DNA of 64,000 nt from Paracoccus zhejiangensis (GCF_002847445.1 NZ_CP025432.1:1-64000), one strand, 5' to 3'; shown: positions 36,630-46,085, numbered from the stretch's first letter. Notes: generated by a model from the letters alone, not told the origin. Made by a program: numbers and translations.

Positions 36630-37967
36630 TCACAATCCGTTCGGGATGAATGTCGAGATTGCGGGCACGAGGATCAGGATCGCAAGCACCACGATGTCCA
36701 TGGCAAGGAAGCGCGTCACACCGGCGAAGATGTCGTCGACCCGGATGCTGCGATCGGTGACATTGCCGATCACGAAGACATTCAGCCCGACCGGTGGTGT
36801 GATCAGCCCGATCTCCAGCAGCTTGACCACGATGACGCCGAACCAGATCAGGTCCATGCCCATGTTGCTGACCAGCGGAATGACGAAGGGCAGCGTCAGG
36901 ACGATGATTCCGACCGGGTCGAGGAACATCCCGAGGAACAGATACAGCAGCGAGATCGCCAGCATCAGGACCAGCGGCGAGAACCCGGCATCGGCCACCC
37001 ATTGCGACACCATGCCCGCCGCGCCGGTCAGCGCCACGAAGGACACGAAAATCTTGGCGCAGGCCGCGATCAGGAAGATCGCCGAGGTCTGGATCAGGCT
37101 GTCGCGGATGGCGATCCACATCGTGCGCAAGGTCAGCGAACGTTCGAGAAAGCCGATGAGGATGGTCAGGACCACGCTGATGGCCGCCGCCTCGGTCGCG
37201 GTGAAGAGGCCACCATAGATGCCGCCGATGATGACGCTGAACAGCAGCACGGCAGGCCAGGCCGCGATCGCCGCCCTCAGCCGCGCTCCCGGGGCCACCG
37301 GCGTTGGATCGACCGGGGCCGCGCTCGGGTCGCGCGAGGTCCACCAGAAGACCACGAGGATATAGCCCAGCAGCGTCAGCAATCCCGGCAGGATGCCCGC
37401 CAGAAACAGCTTGCTGATCGAGGTTTCGGTGAAGATGCCATAGAGGATGAACAGCACCGACGGCGGGATCAGTGACCCGAGCGTGCCGCCCGCCGCCACC
37501 GAGGCCGTGGCCAGCCTCGGGTTGTAACCCAGCCGCAGCATTTCCGGCACGCAGATGCGGCCCATGGTCGAGGCGCAGGCGATGGACGATCCCGAGATCG
37601 CCGAGAATCCGGCACAGCCCATCAGCGAGGCGACACTGACGCCGCCCGGCACCCGGCGCAGCCAGACATTGGCCGCGTCATAGATCCGCGTGGTGATGCC
37701 GGTGTGATAGGCGATGTTCCCCAGCGCCACGAACAGCGGAATCATCGACAGGTCGTAGGAATGGATCAGCTCGAAAAAGCTGTTCACGACCATCGAGGAG
37801 GTGGGGTTGATGGCGCGCTCGGGGCTGAACTCGCCGCTGCGGAAGGCATAGATCAGGAAGGTGCCGACCGATGCGACGCCCGCCAGCACGAAGGCGATGG
37901 GCACGCGCAGCGCCAGCAACAGAATGACCAGCCCGAAGGCCACGAGTCCGATGGTGGATGCGTCCAT
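36630..37967 (-). CDS. TRAP transporter large permease (DctM)
   Basis: The 445-residue protein has about 12 membrane segments and the DctM features GGVSVASLMGCAGFSAISGSS, GTLGSLIPPSVLFILYGI and the C-terminal LITPPVGLNVFVIG. With DctQ and DctP it imports an organic acid driven by the sodium or proton gradient. It lies 1 base from both dctQ and the IclR gene, so it is part of the same transcript. Confidence 0.95.
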   Translation of the reverse strand: MDASTIGLVAFGLVILLLALRVPIAFVLAGVASVGTFLIYAFRSGEFSPERAINPTSSMVVNSFFELIHSYDLSMIPLFVALGNIAYHTGITTRIYDAANVWLRRVPGGVSVASLMGCAGFSAISGSSIACASTMGRICVPEMLRLGYNPRLATASVAAGGTLGSLIPPSVLFILYGIFTETSISKLFLAGILPGLLTLLGYILVVFWWTSRDPSAAPVDPTPVAPGARLRAAIAAWPAVLLFSVIIGGIYGGLFTATEAAAISVVLTILIGFLERSLTLRTMWIAIRDSLIQTSAIFLIAACAKIFVSFVALTGAAGMVSQWVADAGFSPLVLMLAISLLYLFLGMFLDPVGIIVLTLPFVIPLVSNMGMDLIWFGVIVVKLLEIGLITPPVGLNVFVIGNVTDRSIRVDDIFAGVTRFLAMDIVVLAILILVPAISTFIPNGL

Positions 37968-37968
37968 C

Positions 37969-38481
37969 TTAAACTGACTCCTCTTCGGTATGGCTGCGTT
38001 CGGCGACGGTGCCGGTGCGGCCGAACTCGGCCATGTCGGCCAGCGCGACCAGCACCAGCCGGACCGTCATCACGATGAGGCCCAGCAGAAAGACCAGCTT
38101 CATCGGCCAGCGCGGAATGCCCAACTGCCCGTCATAGAACTCGCCCGAGCTCCACGACCCCGACAGATTGCGCCAGCTGGCATAGATCAGCGGCATCATC
38201 GCCAGAAGCGCGACGAACCATCCCATGATGATCAGCACGCCGCGGGCGCGGGGCGACATCCGGTCGGTCACGAAGGTGACGGCGATATGGGCGCGGTTGG
38301 CGGTGGCGACGGCCAGCGGAAAGACGATGGTCGGGATCATCAGCTCGCGCACGATGATGACGATATCGGGCACGGCAAGGCCGAAGATCTGGCGGCCGAT
38401 CACATTCGCGGTGATGACCAGCGCCAGCGCAAGCGCAGAGACCACGGCAAATTCAAGCATGATGCGTTCGATGGCCTTCAT
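37969..38481 (-). CDS. TRAP transporter small permease (DctQ)
   Basis: This 170-residue protein has four membrane segments, with typical DctQ signatures VIGRQIFGLAVPDIVIIVRE and ANRAHIAVTFVTDRM. It partners the DctM subunit whose gene begins one base after its stop. There are 107 bases between it and the binding-protein gene upstream. Confidence 0.93.
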   Translation of the reverse strand: MKAIERIMLEFAVVSALALALVITANVIGRQIFGLAVPDIVIIVRELMIPTIVFPLAVATANRAHIAVTFVTDRMSPRARGVLIIMGWFVALLAMMPLIYASWRNLSGSWSSGEFYDGQLGIPRWPMKLVFLLGLIVMTVRLVLVALADMAEFGRTGTVAERSHTEEESV

Positions 38482-38588
38482 GGCCGTACCTCCCGTTTAT
38501 AGGTCGCGTGACGCAGAGGGCCGAACCGGACTCGCGCATGACAGGCAGGGGATCGGAGGCGCGACGCGCCCCCGACAGGCAGCGAGGC

Positions 38589-39644
38589 TCAGTTGGCCTT
38601 TGCCGCCCAGGGATAGCCCTGTTCGTCGCGCTGCTTGGTGAATTCGGCGATCAGGCTTTTATAGTCATCGACCAGCCCCTTGCCATCCAGCCCTGCGGCA
38701 TCGGCGCGGGCGATCCAGTCATCGACATAGGTCTGGCTCATTTCGCCAAGACGGCTGCGATCCGCGTCCGAGATCTTCAGCACCGGGATCTGCTTCTCTT
38801 CGAGGATCTCGATCGACCGCTGGTTCGCGTCGGTCAGGATGCGCCCGAACTCGTCCGAGAGGCCCTCGCCGACCTTCAGCAGAACCTGCTGCTGCTCGGG
38901 CGGCAGCATGTCGAAGCTGTCCTTGTTCATCATGATGCCCAGGGCGCCGATCTGGCCGAAGTCGATCTCGGTATAGCTGTCGAAGACCTCGTCGAACTTC
39001 AGCGCCTCGACCAGATAGGGATAGGTCTGGGTGCAGTCGATCAGCCCGGTTTCCAAGCCCTGATAGGCCTCGTAGACGGACATGTCGACGGGCGTGGCGC
39101 CCAGGTCGTGGAACACCTTGCCATAGGCGCCGACGCCGCGGATCTTCAGGCCCTTGACGTCGTCAAGCGTCTCGATGGTCTTGCCCTTGCAGCCCACCTG
39201 AACGGCCGACGTCGTGTAGGTGCCAATATATACCAGGTTCTGGGCGGCCAGGTTTTCCCGGATCTGTTCGTTTTCCCGCATCAGCTTGTCAGTGGCCTTC
39301 ATTCCCACCCAAGGATCGGGGTTTGGAATCGGCAGGTCGGCCAGGCCATAGGCGATCATGTCCTGCGGAAAATAAACCCCAATGACCGAGCCCATGTCGG
39401 CGACACCATCCCGGATCGACTGAACGGCGACCTTCTCGGAAAACAGCGCGCCGCCCCAGTTCACGTCGATGGTGACTTCGCCGTTTGTCCGTTCGGCGAC
39501 CTGGTCGACGAACCACTGCGTGGCCTCGGCGCGCACGCCGCGGTTGGGACCGGCCTCGCCGTAGATCAGCGTCATGGCCATCGCCGCGGACGAGGCCGAG
39601 CAGAGCAGGCCGAGGGTCAGGAAACTTGTCGTCAGAAAGCGCAT
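38589..39644 (-). CDS. TRAP transporter substrate-binding protein (DctP)
   Basis: The 351-residue protein has a Sec signal peptide (MRFLTTSFLTLGLLCSASSA, cleavage near AMA) and a DctP fold with GLKIRGVGAYGKVFHDLGAT, the segment carrying the Arg that usually binds the substrate carboxylate. It captures the substrate in the periplasm. ATG 39644 is chosen for the signal peptide and its GGAGG site. It is the first gene of the 13-gene minus-strand operon. Confidence 0.93.
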   Translation of the reverse strand: MRFLTTSFLTLGLLCSASSAAMAMTLIYGEAGPNRGVRAEATQWFVDQVAERTNGEVTIDVNWGGALFSEKVAVQSIRDGVADMGSVIGVYFPQDMIAYGLADLPIPNPDPWVGMKATDKLMRENEQIRENLAAQNLVYIGTYTTSAVQVGCKGKTIETLDDVKGLKIRGVGAYGKVFHDLGATPVDMSVYEAYQGLETGLIDCTQTYPYLVEALKFDEVFDSYTEIDFGQIGALGIMMNKDSFDMLPPEQQQVLLKVGEGLSDEFGRILTDANQRSIEILEEKQIPVLKISDADRSRLGEMSQTYVDDWIARADAAGLDGKGLVDDYKSLIAEFTKQRDEQGYPWAAKAN

Positions 39645-39678
39645 GATGATTCTCCTCCCGTTCCAATTAGTAGCACAT

Positions 39679-39697
39679 TGTGCCATAAAATGGAACA
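39679..39697. promoter_or_regulatory. Candidate IclR operator upstream of the dctP operon
   Basis: TGTGCCAT-AAA-ATGGAACA is a near-perfect inverted repeat (one mismatch in 8-base arms) located 35-53 bases upstream of the dctP start. IclR-family regulators commonly bind such TGTTCC-type palindromes, and an IclR gene lies in the operon. No other strong dyad is seen in this interval. Confidence 0.5.
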
Positions 39698-39865
39698 AAC
39701 TTGCGTCGCCTCGAGAAAATTTGCGAGAGTGGCGCGGAGGCTTCGCAGAAAGGATAAAGAGTCGTGTTCAACTTGGCGGGAGAGGGCGTCGTCTTCATTT
39801 CCGGCCACGATGCCTGGCTCTACTGCGGCCGGCTGCGCACGCCCGCTGCCCGGACGCCCGCCTGA

Positions 39866-41296
39866 ATGCAGCCTTTTCCCCCGCCGGAACGCTCTGCCCG
39901 CACGTTGGTCGCACAGGGCTGCATCATCGTCGTCATTCTGGCGTCCCTTGCCGGCATCTTCATCCACTCTGCCGCCATCGGCCTGACCGCCGGCGCGGCG
40001 CTGGCGGTCTTTCTTGTCCTGTGCTGGCGGCAGTTTACTATCGCCACGTGGTTGACCGTCGGCCTTTGCGCCCTGCTGCTGGCCGCGGCAATGGTGTGCG
40101 GCATCGACATCGAGACGCTGTCCCGGGGGCTTGAGCGGATGGCTTTCCTGGCAGCGCTGCTGGCGCTTCTGGGCGCGCTGCGGGTGGTTGCCTCGGAGGC
40201 ACCCGAGGTCGTCCGCGCCGGACGCTATCTCACGACCCGCCCGCCCGGCCGGCGCTATCTGGCAATGAACTTCGGCGGCCATGTCTTCGGCGTCCTGATC
40301 AATCTCGGCGGCATCGCGCTGCTGCTGGACATGACGCGGCGGTCGCTGGAGGAAACGAGCGCGCATCTGCCCCCGGATTTGCGGGAATGGCGGCTGCGCC
40401 GGATAACGACAGCCGTGCTGCGCGGCTTTGCGCTGGCCCCGCTCTGGTCGCCCATCGGGCTTGGGTTGAACGCCCTGCTGCTGGCGATGCCCGAACTGGA
40501 ATACGCCGACATCGGGCCTGCGGGGTTGCTGGCAGCGGCGCTGTTCCTTGCTTGGGGCTGGTTTCTGGACTGGGCGGGGGCGCCGCGCATCCCGCTTACG
40601 TCGCGGGCAGCCCCTCGACCGGATGCCGCCGACCGGGGCGGGGTTGCGCTGCTGGTGATGCATGTGGCGCTGCTGGCTGGGCTGGTCTTCGGGCTGCACG
40701 CGGCCACCGGGCTGCAGTTCCAGCAGGCGCTGCTGATCGCCGTGCCGGGCTACAGCCTGGCTTGGGCGGCGCGGATCGGGCGCGGCGGTCCGGGCCGCGC
40801 GGGTGCCGTGATGCGCCGCGCCACCGCCGGGACGATCCGGCGCTTTCCCCTGGCCGCCGCCGAGATCGGCGTCTTCGCCTCGGCGGGGCTTCTGTCGGTG
40901 CTGGCGCTGGAACTGCTGCCGATCGACCGGGTGCAGGCGCTGGTCGCCGCGCTGATCGGGGCCCCCTGGCAGATGGTCGTCCTGCTCAACCTGTCCATGT
41001 TCGCGCTGGCCACGGCAGGGGTGAACCCGATCATCACGGCCTCCGTCCTGGGCGGCCTCGTGACGCAACTGGACGTGCCGGGACTGAGCGATGCGGCCGC
41101 GGCGCTGTGCCTTGCGGGAACCTGGAGCTGCGTCATGGGCTTCACGCCGCTGATGACGACGGTGGTCTATGCCGGCGCATTGGTCGGACGGCCCGCGGCG
41201 GTCGTGGGCTTCCGCTGGAACGGGCTCTACTGCCTGTCAGGGCTGGCCCTGTGGACGATCGGGATGGCGCTGCTCGTGCAATCGGGCCTGATGTGA
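39866..41296 (+). CDS. Polytopic membrane protein, transporter-like, unknown substrate
   Basis: The 476-residue protein is very hydrophobic with roughly 11-13 membrane segments. I do not recognise a specific family. A C-terminal block AGVNPIITASVLGGL recalls the NP-containing re-entrant loops of ion/organic-anion permeases, and GFTPLMTTVVYAG is also suggestive. It is divergent from the TRAP operon with about 220 bases between them, so it could share regulation, but its role is unknown. Confidence 0.7.
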   Translation: MQPFPPPERSARTLVAQGCIIVVILASLAGIFIHSAAIGLTAGAALAVFLVLCWRQFTIATWLTVGLCALLLAAAMVCGIDIETLSRGLERMAFLAALLALLGALRVVASEAPEVVRAGRYLTTRPPGRRYLAMNFGGHVFGVLINLGGIALLLDMTRRSLEETSAHLPPDLREWRLRRITTAVLRGFALAPLWSPIGLGLNALLLAMPELEYADIGPAGLLAAALFLAWGWFLDWAGAPRIPLTSRAAPRPDAADRGGVALLVMHVALLAGLVFGLHAATGLQFQQALLIAVPGYSLAWAARIGRGGPGRAGAVMRRATAGTIRRFPLAAAEIGVFASAGLLSVLALELLPIDRVQALVAALIGAPWQMVVLLNLSMFALATAGVNPIITASVLGGLVTQLDVPGLSDAAAALCLAGTWSCVMGFTPLMTTVVYAGALVGRPAAVVGFRWNGLYCLSGLALWTIGMALLVQSGLM

Positions 41297-41616
41297 GGCT
41301 CGCCCCCCTTTTCTTCTGCCACTTGGACAACGGCGCGATGGATGCTGGCGACCGAGGGCTGCGGATCGAGAAGGGCCAGACCCTCGATCAGTTCGACCAT
41401 CTCCTTCGGGAAGATGCGCGTCCCGGCTTCCGGCCGGATCGGACGTGCAGGGCCTGCCGGCCCATCCGCCCGGTCGCGGGCCGGCCAGCGGCGCGCGGTC
41501 CGCATCGGGAGGCCCGCCCCGGCTGCCACCCTTGATGGTGGAGGTGCGGGCGCCGCAGGGCCATGCGGCGGGCGGCGTCCGCCCTGTCCGGCCCCATCCT
41601 CCGGTCCCTCCGTCAT
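41227..41616 (-). pseudogene. Truncated Mu-type transposase, N-terminal fragment
   Basis: From ATG 41616 the frame reads an Ala/Pro/Arg-rich start, then GLPMRTARRWPARDRADGPA and FPKEMVELIEGLALLDPQPS, which resemble the N-terminal HTH and linker of Mu/TniA-type transposases. The family's catalytic DDE core is absent. The frame runs into the convergent membrane protein gene and ends at 41227; similarity fades near 41290. It lies divergent to the adjacent recombinase, which suggests both come from one decayed transposon. Confidence 0.55.
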
Positions 41617-41703
41617 GATGGTCTTCCCGTCCGCAAGGGGATCGGTGAGCGGACATGGGGCGAGAGAGTTGAGAACGGTATGGAAACCACACTCCATCAT
41701 ATC

Positions 41704-41720
41704 TCGTATAGATGGTACGA
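41704..41720. promoter_or_regulatory. Putative res-site dyad upstream of serine recombinase
   Basis: TCGTA-N7-TACGA forms an inverted repeat about 40 bases before the recombinase start, between it and the divergent transposase fragment, the normal location of a res site. The assignment is positional. Confidence 0.4.
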
Positions 41721-41761
41721 TTTGATTCGCATATGCCACCCCTTATCCGTACACTCTCGGC

Positions 41762-42349
41762 ATGACCGCGATCAAAATTGGCTATGCCCGCTGCTCCACC
41801 GATCGTCAGGATCTGACGGCGCAGCGTGCTGCCCTTGCAGAGCTTGGGGTCACCGAAGACCGCATCTACACAGATCACGGTCTGACCGGCACGAACCGCG
41901 ACCGGCCCGGTCTCGCCCAGGCCCTCGCCGCCGTGCGCGCAGGCGACGTGTTTGTCGTGCCGAAGCTTGACCGCCTCGCGCGCTCGGTCCCCGACGCACG
42001 AGCCATCGCGGAACAGTTGGAAAAGAAGGGCGTCAAGCTTGCCCTCGGCGCATCGGTCTACGATCCGACCGACCCGATGGGAAAGATGTTCTTCAACATC
42101 CTCGCCACCTTCGCCGAGTTCGAGGCCGACCTCATCCGCATGCGCACCCGCGAAGGTATGGCCATCGCCCGCGCCAAGGGCAAACTCCGGGGAAAGCAGC
42201 CGAAACTCTCGGAAAAACAACAAAAAGAACTGAGCCGGATGCACGCCTCCGGCGAATATTCCATCAGCGATCTAGCTGAGCTCTTCTCTGTCTCAAGACC
42301 GACCGTCTACAGAACGCTGCAGCGAAATTCCCCAAAAATTAAGCCTTAG
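41762..42349 (+). CDS. Serine recombinase (resolvase/invertase family)
   Basis: The 195-residue protein has the catalytic YARCSTDRQDL motif (Ser12), VPKLDRLARSVPDARA and the AEFEADLIRMRTREG helix. A C-terminal HTH follows (YSISDLAELFSVSRPTVYRTL). Length and domain order are those of Tn3/Tn5053-type resolvases. It may once have served the transposase remnant upstream. It differs clearly from the recombinase at 13754. Confidence 0.93.
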   Translation: MTAIKIGYARCSTDRQDLTAQRAALAELGVTEDRIYTDHGLTGTNRDRPGLAQALAAVRAGDVFVVPKLDRLARSVPDARAIAEQLEKKGVKLALGASVYDPTDPMGKMFFNILATFAEFEADLIRMRTREGMAIARAKGKLRGKQPKLSEKQQKELSRMHASGEYSISDLAELFSVSRPTVYRTLQRNSPKIKP

Positions 42350-42875
42350 CGTAGGATTCTGCCCCCTCCGGCATCAGACCCCCTGTTCGGCGTTTTTCCT
42401 CACGTTTCTGGCGGCGAGCGAGCCGCGCCTTCGCGGCCATTGACCGGGAAGGGTCGTCTCGGGCGAAGATGGTTCGGAGAACAGGCGCTGAAGAAAGCAC
42501 CTCTGCCTGTCTTTCGTAGATGATCGCGGGGGTTACGGGCGAGGATTTGGACGGAATCTTCTTCTTGGAGGACGCATGAGGGTGTTGTCACGTTAACCTG
42601 TCGGCAATCGGCGAAGGCATCGCGTTAGTGGGATCAGGCGATGTTCGCAGCCGTTTTCCAGACATCAAGTGCCTGCAACCGATGGAAGCGGATGGTTAAG
42701 GCTGTGCGGCGGCAGGATGGGACAAAGAAGCAGTTTCGGGTTGCTGAGTGAACAGACACGAAGCGCTGCAAGCCGCCGGGTGATCGGTGTCCTTGCATCA
42801 CCCGGCCATAGATTGACTTGGCCGCGCTGAAACCGCGTCACCCAAACGTCGCACATGGTGTCCGAAAACCAGCAT
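42350..42875. other. About 525 bases without a supported gene
   Basis: No complete gene is visible. Short minus-strand frames (for example a stretch ending near 42640 that reads RLQALDVWKTAANIA before a stop) look like the 3' tip of a decayed gene, possibly a transposase, but I cannot name a family. Confidence 0.4.
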
Positions 42876-42915
42876 CATAGCGGTCAGCCGGATAGAACTC
42901 GGGCCGACCGCTATG
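42876..42915 (-). terminator. Hairpin downstream of adhP
   Basis: CATAGCGGTC and GACCGCTATG form perfect 10-base arms around a 20-base centre that can pair further (GGCC with GGCT). The structure starts 7 bases after the adhP stop and is a plausible terminator, though no T-run follows. Confidence 0.5.
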
Positions 42916-42921
42916 GTCAGA

Positions 42922-43956
42922 TCAGGCGGAGAGATCCATGACCATCCGGCCTTCGATCTTGCCGGCCTTCATCCGGTCGAAGATCGTGTTGACCTCGTCC
43001 AGGGACGCGGTCTCGATGGTCGCCTTCACCTTGCCGTCGCCCGCGAAATCGAGCGATTTCTGAAGATCGAGCCGCGTGCCCACGATGGAGCCGCGCACGG
43101 TGATCCCATTCAGCACCATACCGAAGATGTTGAGCGGGAAGTCACCCGGCGGCAGGCCGTTCAGCGCAACCGTGCCTCCGCGATCCACCATGCCAACGGC
43201 CTGCTCGAAGGCCTTTTCACTGACCGCCGTCACCAGGATGCCCTGAACGCCCCCGCCTGTTTCGCGTTTGACCTCGGCCGCCGGGTCCTCGCTTGTGCGG
43301 GCGTTCACGGTGATCTTCGCCCCCAGCCGCCGGGCGAGGTCGAGCTTGGCATCGTCTATATCGACCGCGACCACGTCGAAACCCATGGCGGCGGCGTATT
43401 GGACAGCCATGTGCCCGAGCCCGCCGATGCCCGAGATGGCGACCGTGTCGCCCGGACGGGCATCGGTCATCTTGAGGCCCTTGTAGACAGTAACCCCCGC
43501 GCAGAGAACGGGCGCGATTTCGTTGAACCCGATATTGTCGGGCAGGTGGCCGATGTAGTTGGGATCGGCCAGAACGTAATCCGCAAACCCGCCATTTACC
43601 GAGTACCCGGTGTTCTGCTGGCTTTCGCATAGCGTTTCCCAGCCGCCAAGGCAATGGCGGCAATGGCCGCAGGCGGTATAGAGCCACGGTACGCCGACGC
43701 GGTCGCCCTCTTTCACGTGGGTCACACCCTTGCCCACCGCCGAGACAAATCCGACCCCTTCGTGGCCGGGAATGAACGGTGGCTTGGGCTTGACGGGCCA
43801 ATCACCCTCGGCGGCGTGCAGGTCCGTGTGGCACACGCCGGAGGCCTGAATGGCGACCTGTATCATGCCGGGCTCGACCTCGGGGACGGGTACTTCCTCG
43901 ATCCGGAGAGGCGCACCGAATTCGCGGACCACGGCTGCTTTCATCGTTTTTGACAT
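42922..43956 (-). CDS. adhP: Zinc-dependent alcohol dehydrogenase
   Basis: The 344-residue medium-chain dehydrogenase has the catalytic-zinc ligands in GVCHTDLHAAEGDWP and GHEGVGFV. The structural-zinc cysteines are in CGHCRHCLGGWETLC, and the NAD motif is ISGIGGLGHMAVQYA. This matches AdhP-type ethanol-active enzymes that interconvert alcohols and aldehydes with NAD. It stands alone on the minus strand between a recombinase and an IS21 remnant. Confidence 0.93.
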   Translation of the reverse strand: MSKTMKAAVVREFGAPLRIEEVPVPEVEPGMIQVAIQASGVCHTDLHAAEGDWPVKPKPPFIPGHEGVGFVSAVGKGVTHVKEGDRVGVPWLYTACGHCRHCLGGWETLCESQQNTGYSVNGGFADYVLADPNYIGHLPDNIGFNEIAPVLCAGVTVYKGLKMTDARPGDTVAISGIGGLGHMAVQYAAAMGFDVVAVDIDDAKLDLARRLGAKITVNARTSEDPAAEVKRETGGGVQGILVTAVSEKAFEQAVGMVDRGGTVALNGLPPGDFPLNIFGMVLNGITVRGSIVGTRLDLQKSLDFAGDGKVKATIETASLDEVNTIFDRMKAGKIEGRMVMDLSA

Positions 43957-43979
43957 CTTTTCTTCTCCCTTATGTTGGA

Positions 43980-44273
43980 TGTCACTGAGAACTGACCCAG
44001 CATTGTCATGGAGATTTGACCCGCCTGTCAGTATGTCTGTCGGTTCATGATGGGGTCAATGCTTGTATTTCCTTTCTCTTCCTTTTCGCGGTCTCCGAGC
44101 TGGCCTTGAAGCGATAGCTGTCGTTTCCGGTTTCCAGGATGTGGCAGCGGTGCGTGAGGCGATCGAGGAGCGCGGTGGTCATCTTGGCGTCGCCAAAGAC
44201 GCTGGCCCATTCGCTGAAGCTCAGGTTCGTGGTGATCACGACGCTGGTGCGTTCGTAGAGTTTACTGAGGAGG
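43980..44273 (-). mobile_element. Remnant of an IS21-family element
   Basis: The left end reads TGTCACTGAGAACTGACCC, followed by a related TGGAGATTTGACCCG, as expected for the multi-repeat ends of IS21 elements. Inside lies the 3' end of istB. The other part of the element (istA and most of istB) is missing, cut at 44273 by the left end of the tni transposon. Confidence 0.75.
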
Positions 44274-44275
44274 TG
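44042..44275 (-). pseudogene. istB: IS21 helper ATPase IstB, C-terminal fragment
   Basis: Only the last 75 or so residues remain, reading [20 protein letters not shown] and then [20 protein letters not shown] and [16 protein letters not shown], a clear IstB C-terminus. The Walker motifs are absent. The coding sequence ends abruptly where the tni transposon end begins. Confidence 0.88.
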
Positions 44276-44279
44276 TCAC

Positions 44280-44340
44280 TTAGCACTTAAATGTGCGAAT
44301 GCGGTCGTTCCGAAGAATTTTGGCACCTTAATCTGAGAAT
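44280..44340. repeat. Left-end repeats of the tni transposon
   Basis: Two inverted copies of the end motif occur: TTAGCACTTAAAT at 44280-44292 and a diverged TTTGGCACCTTAATCTGAGA starting at 44318. They mirror the TTTAAGTGCTAA repeats of the right end and are probably transposase binding sites. Confidence 0.7.
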
Positions 44341-44355
44341 CATCGGGCCCGGGTT

Positions 44356-45207
44356 TCATATCAGTTGGAACTGTCGGGGTGGCCCCCAGTCGAGGGCCGG
44401 AGCGATCAGGGGCTCGGTGGCCATGGCAAATCGGTTCTTGTTGTCTCCCATCATGTGCCCTTGTAGCAATTTCAGCATTGGTGGCCCTGCGCGATCGATG
44501 ATCGCCACTCCTGCCAGGAGCGCGGGACGGATGTAGAGCGGGAGGATGGGATGTTTTGGCGAGAACGGGAACGCTGTCTCTTTGGCCAGTAGGGCATCAA
44601 TATCGGGAACGATGGCGCCGAGGAGCCGATAGCGCCAAAAATCGCAATCGCGAGGTAGTGGCCAGGGGATGCGGCGCATGAGCAAGAGTCGCGCGATCTG
44701 CAGGGGTGGGAGCCATGTTTCCACGCCGCATTCTGCGTGGTTATGCAACAAGGTCTCACCGCGACGTGCTGCTGCACGATAAGGCGCAAGCGTCCTTTTG
44801 CCATGGCTGGTGGTCTTGTCCTTGAATGGTTCCCCACAGTGCGGGCAGGTGATCCGCCATCCTTGCAATTCACTCCGCAGGACTGGCGGTGGACCAACAT
44901 CGGTTTGATGGCAACGCGCGCAAAGTTGCATCGGACTCTTGGCGATGAACCGGTGAGCGGCTTTCGGGGCGTCCGCGAAGCTCAGGCTGCGTATACGTTT
45001 CGGGCCGACGCCGAACATCCCCGCAATCCGGTTCGCTTGGGCTTTCGTCAGAGAGAGATCGATTGCCCCGACGGATGTCGCCTCCGGCAGTCCATGGCGC
45101 AGCATGGTCAACGGTGTGACCCCATAGAAGTCCGCGTGGCGACTGATCCAGGATGACAGAAGTTCGCCGCGCAGAGGTGGCAAGGTGACGGGCAGGCGGC
45201 CCGTCAT
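44356..45207 (-). CDS. tniQ: TniQ family transposition protein
   Basis: The 283-residue protein has the TniQ N-terminal block (LPPLRGELLSSWISRHADFY) and a zinc-finger region with CARCH and CPHCGEPF. In Tn5053- and Tn7-type elements TniQ/TnsD takes part in target choice and transposition. Its start overlaps the tniB stop by 4 bases. It is the last gene before the left transposon end. Confidence 0.9.
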   Translation of the reverse strand: MTGRLPVTLPPLRGELLSSWISRHADFYGVTPLTMLRHGLPEATSVGAIDLSLTKAQANRIAGMFGVGPKRIRSLSFADAPKAAHRFIAKSPMQLCARCHQTDVGPPPVLRSELQGWRITCPHCGEPFKDKTTSHGKRTLAPYRAAARRGETLLHNHAECGVETWLPPLQIARLLLMRRIPWPLPRDCDFWRYRLLGAIVPDIDALLAKETAFPFSPKHPILPLYIRPALLAGVAIIDRAGPPMLKLLQGHMMGDNKNRFAMATEPLIAPALDWGPPRQFQLI

Positions 45208-46085
45208 GCGAAGACCACCTCGGTATCGAATGCAGGCACCCAGGCTTCGACGGCGGTGTCGCTGATGTGTTCGGTCCCGCTTTCGATGGCTTCGATCGCA
45301 AGGCTGCCGAGCATCTGGAAGATGTTGGCCGTAATGCCATCCGTGATTTGCAGAATCCGCCGCAGGGATTTCGGCGTCAGCACAGAGGGACGCCGCAATG
45401 GAGTGTTGCGCAGGATCGACGCGATCAGCGTCTCGAAGTCTTCATTGGCGGCCCAACGGTTCAGGGTGAGCTGCTCGAAGCGGCGCGCAAGTTGAACGTC
45501 ACCGCCGATGGCCTCCCGGGCGTCGTTCACGCCGAAGCAGACCAGTGAGATCTGGAGGCGATTGCTGAGAAAGCGCAGCATGTTAAGCACGATCCGTTGC
45601 TCTCGGTAGGTCCCGGCAAGGATGTTGTGAACCTCGTCGATGACCAGCACCTGGACGCCGATGGCCTTCATTATCCGCATTGTCGCCTGTTCCATCTGCG
45701 CAATATCGGCCCGCGGTGCCTGGGGCGCGCCGAGGAGGGAAAGCAGTTCGCCATAGAACCGCCGCTCTCCGGGGCGGCTGACCATTTCCATCGCCAGGAC
45801 CGGTGTCTTCAGAACCCCGGACCGGCGATCATAATGTGGCGGATGCTGGTCGCGGAAGCGTTGCATGATCATGGTCTTGCCCATCCCGCTATCGCCATAA
45901 ATCGCGACAGACGGCATGCGGGGGCCTCTCGGATGATCAAGGAGCGCCTCAAGGCGATCGAGGGCTTGCTTCGCGCGAGGGTAGAGAACCCAACGGCGGG
46001 ACCTGATGGCGCGAATGCGTCCCGCCTGGGTTTCAGACAGCAGGGCCGCGGCGTCGGCGGTCAGATGAGGGTGATCTTTCGTCAT
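45204..46085 (-). CDS. tniB: TniB AAA ATPase, transposition regulator
   Basis: The 293-residue ATPase has Walker A in YGDSGMGKTMIMQRF and Walker B in VLVIDEVHNILAG, followed by sensor residues around VCFGVNDAREA. TniB/TnsC-type proteins bind target DNA with ATP and bring in the TniA transposase. The gene lies 12 bases after tniA and overlaps tniQ. Confidence 0.95.
   Translation of the reverse strand: MTKDHPHLTADAAALLSETQAGRIRAIRSRRWVLYPRAKQALDRLEALLDHPRGPRMPSVAIYGDSGMGKTMIMQRFRDQHPPHYDRRSGVLKTPVLAMEMVSRPGERRFYGELLSLLGAPQAPRADIAQMEQATMRIMKAIGVQVLVIDEVHNILAGTYREQRIVLNMLRFLSNRLQISLVCFGVNDAREAIGGDVQLARRFEQLTLNRWAANEDFETLIASILRNTPLRRPSVLTPKSLRRILQITDGITANIFQMLGSLAIEAIESGTEHISDTAVEAWVPAFDTEVVFA

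Noticed and set aside
42665..42856. Short minus-strand frame in the 42.35-42.88 kb gap
   Set aside because: Interrupted frames and no family match; could be a decayed transposase tail but too weak to call.
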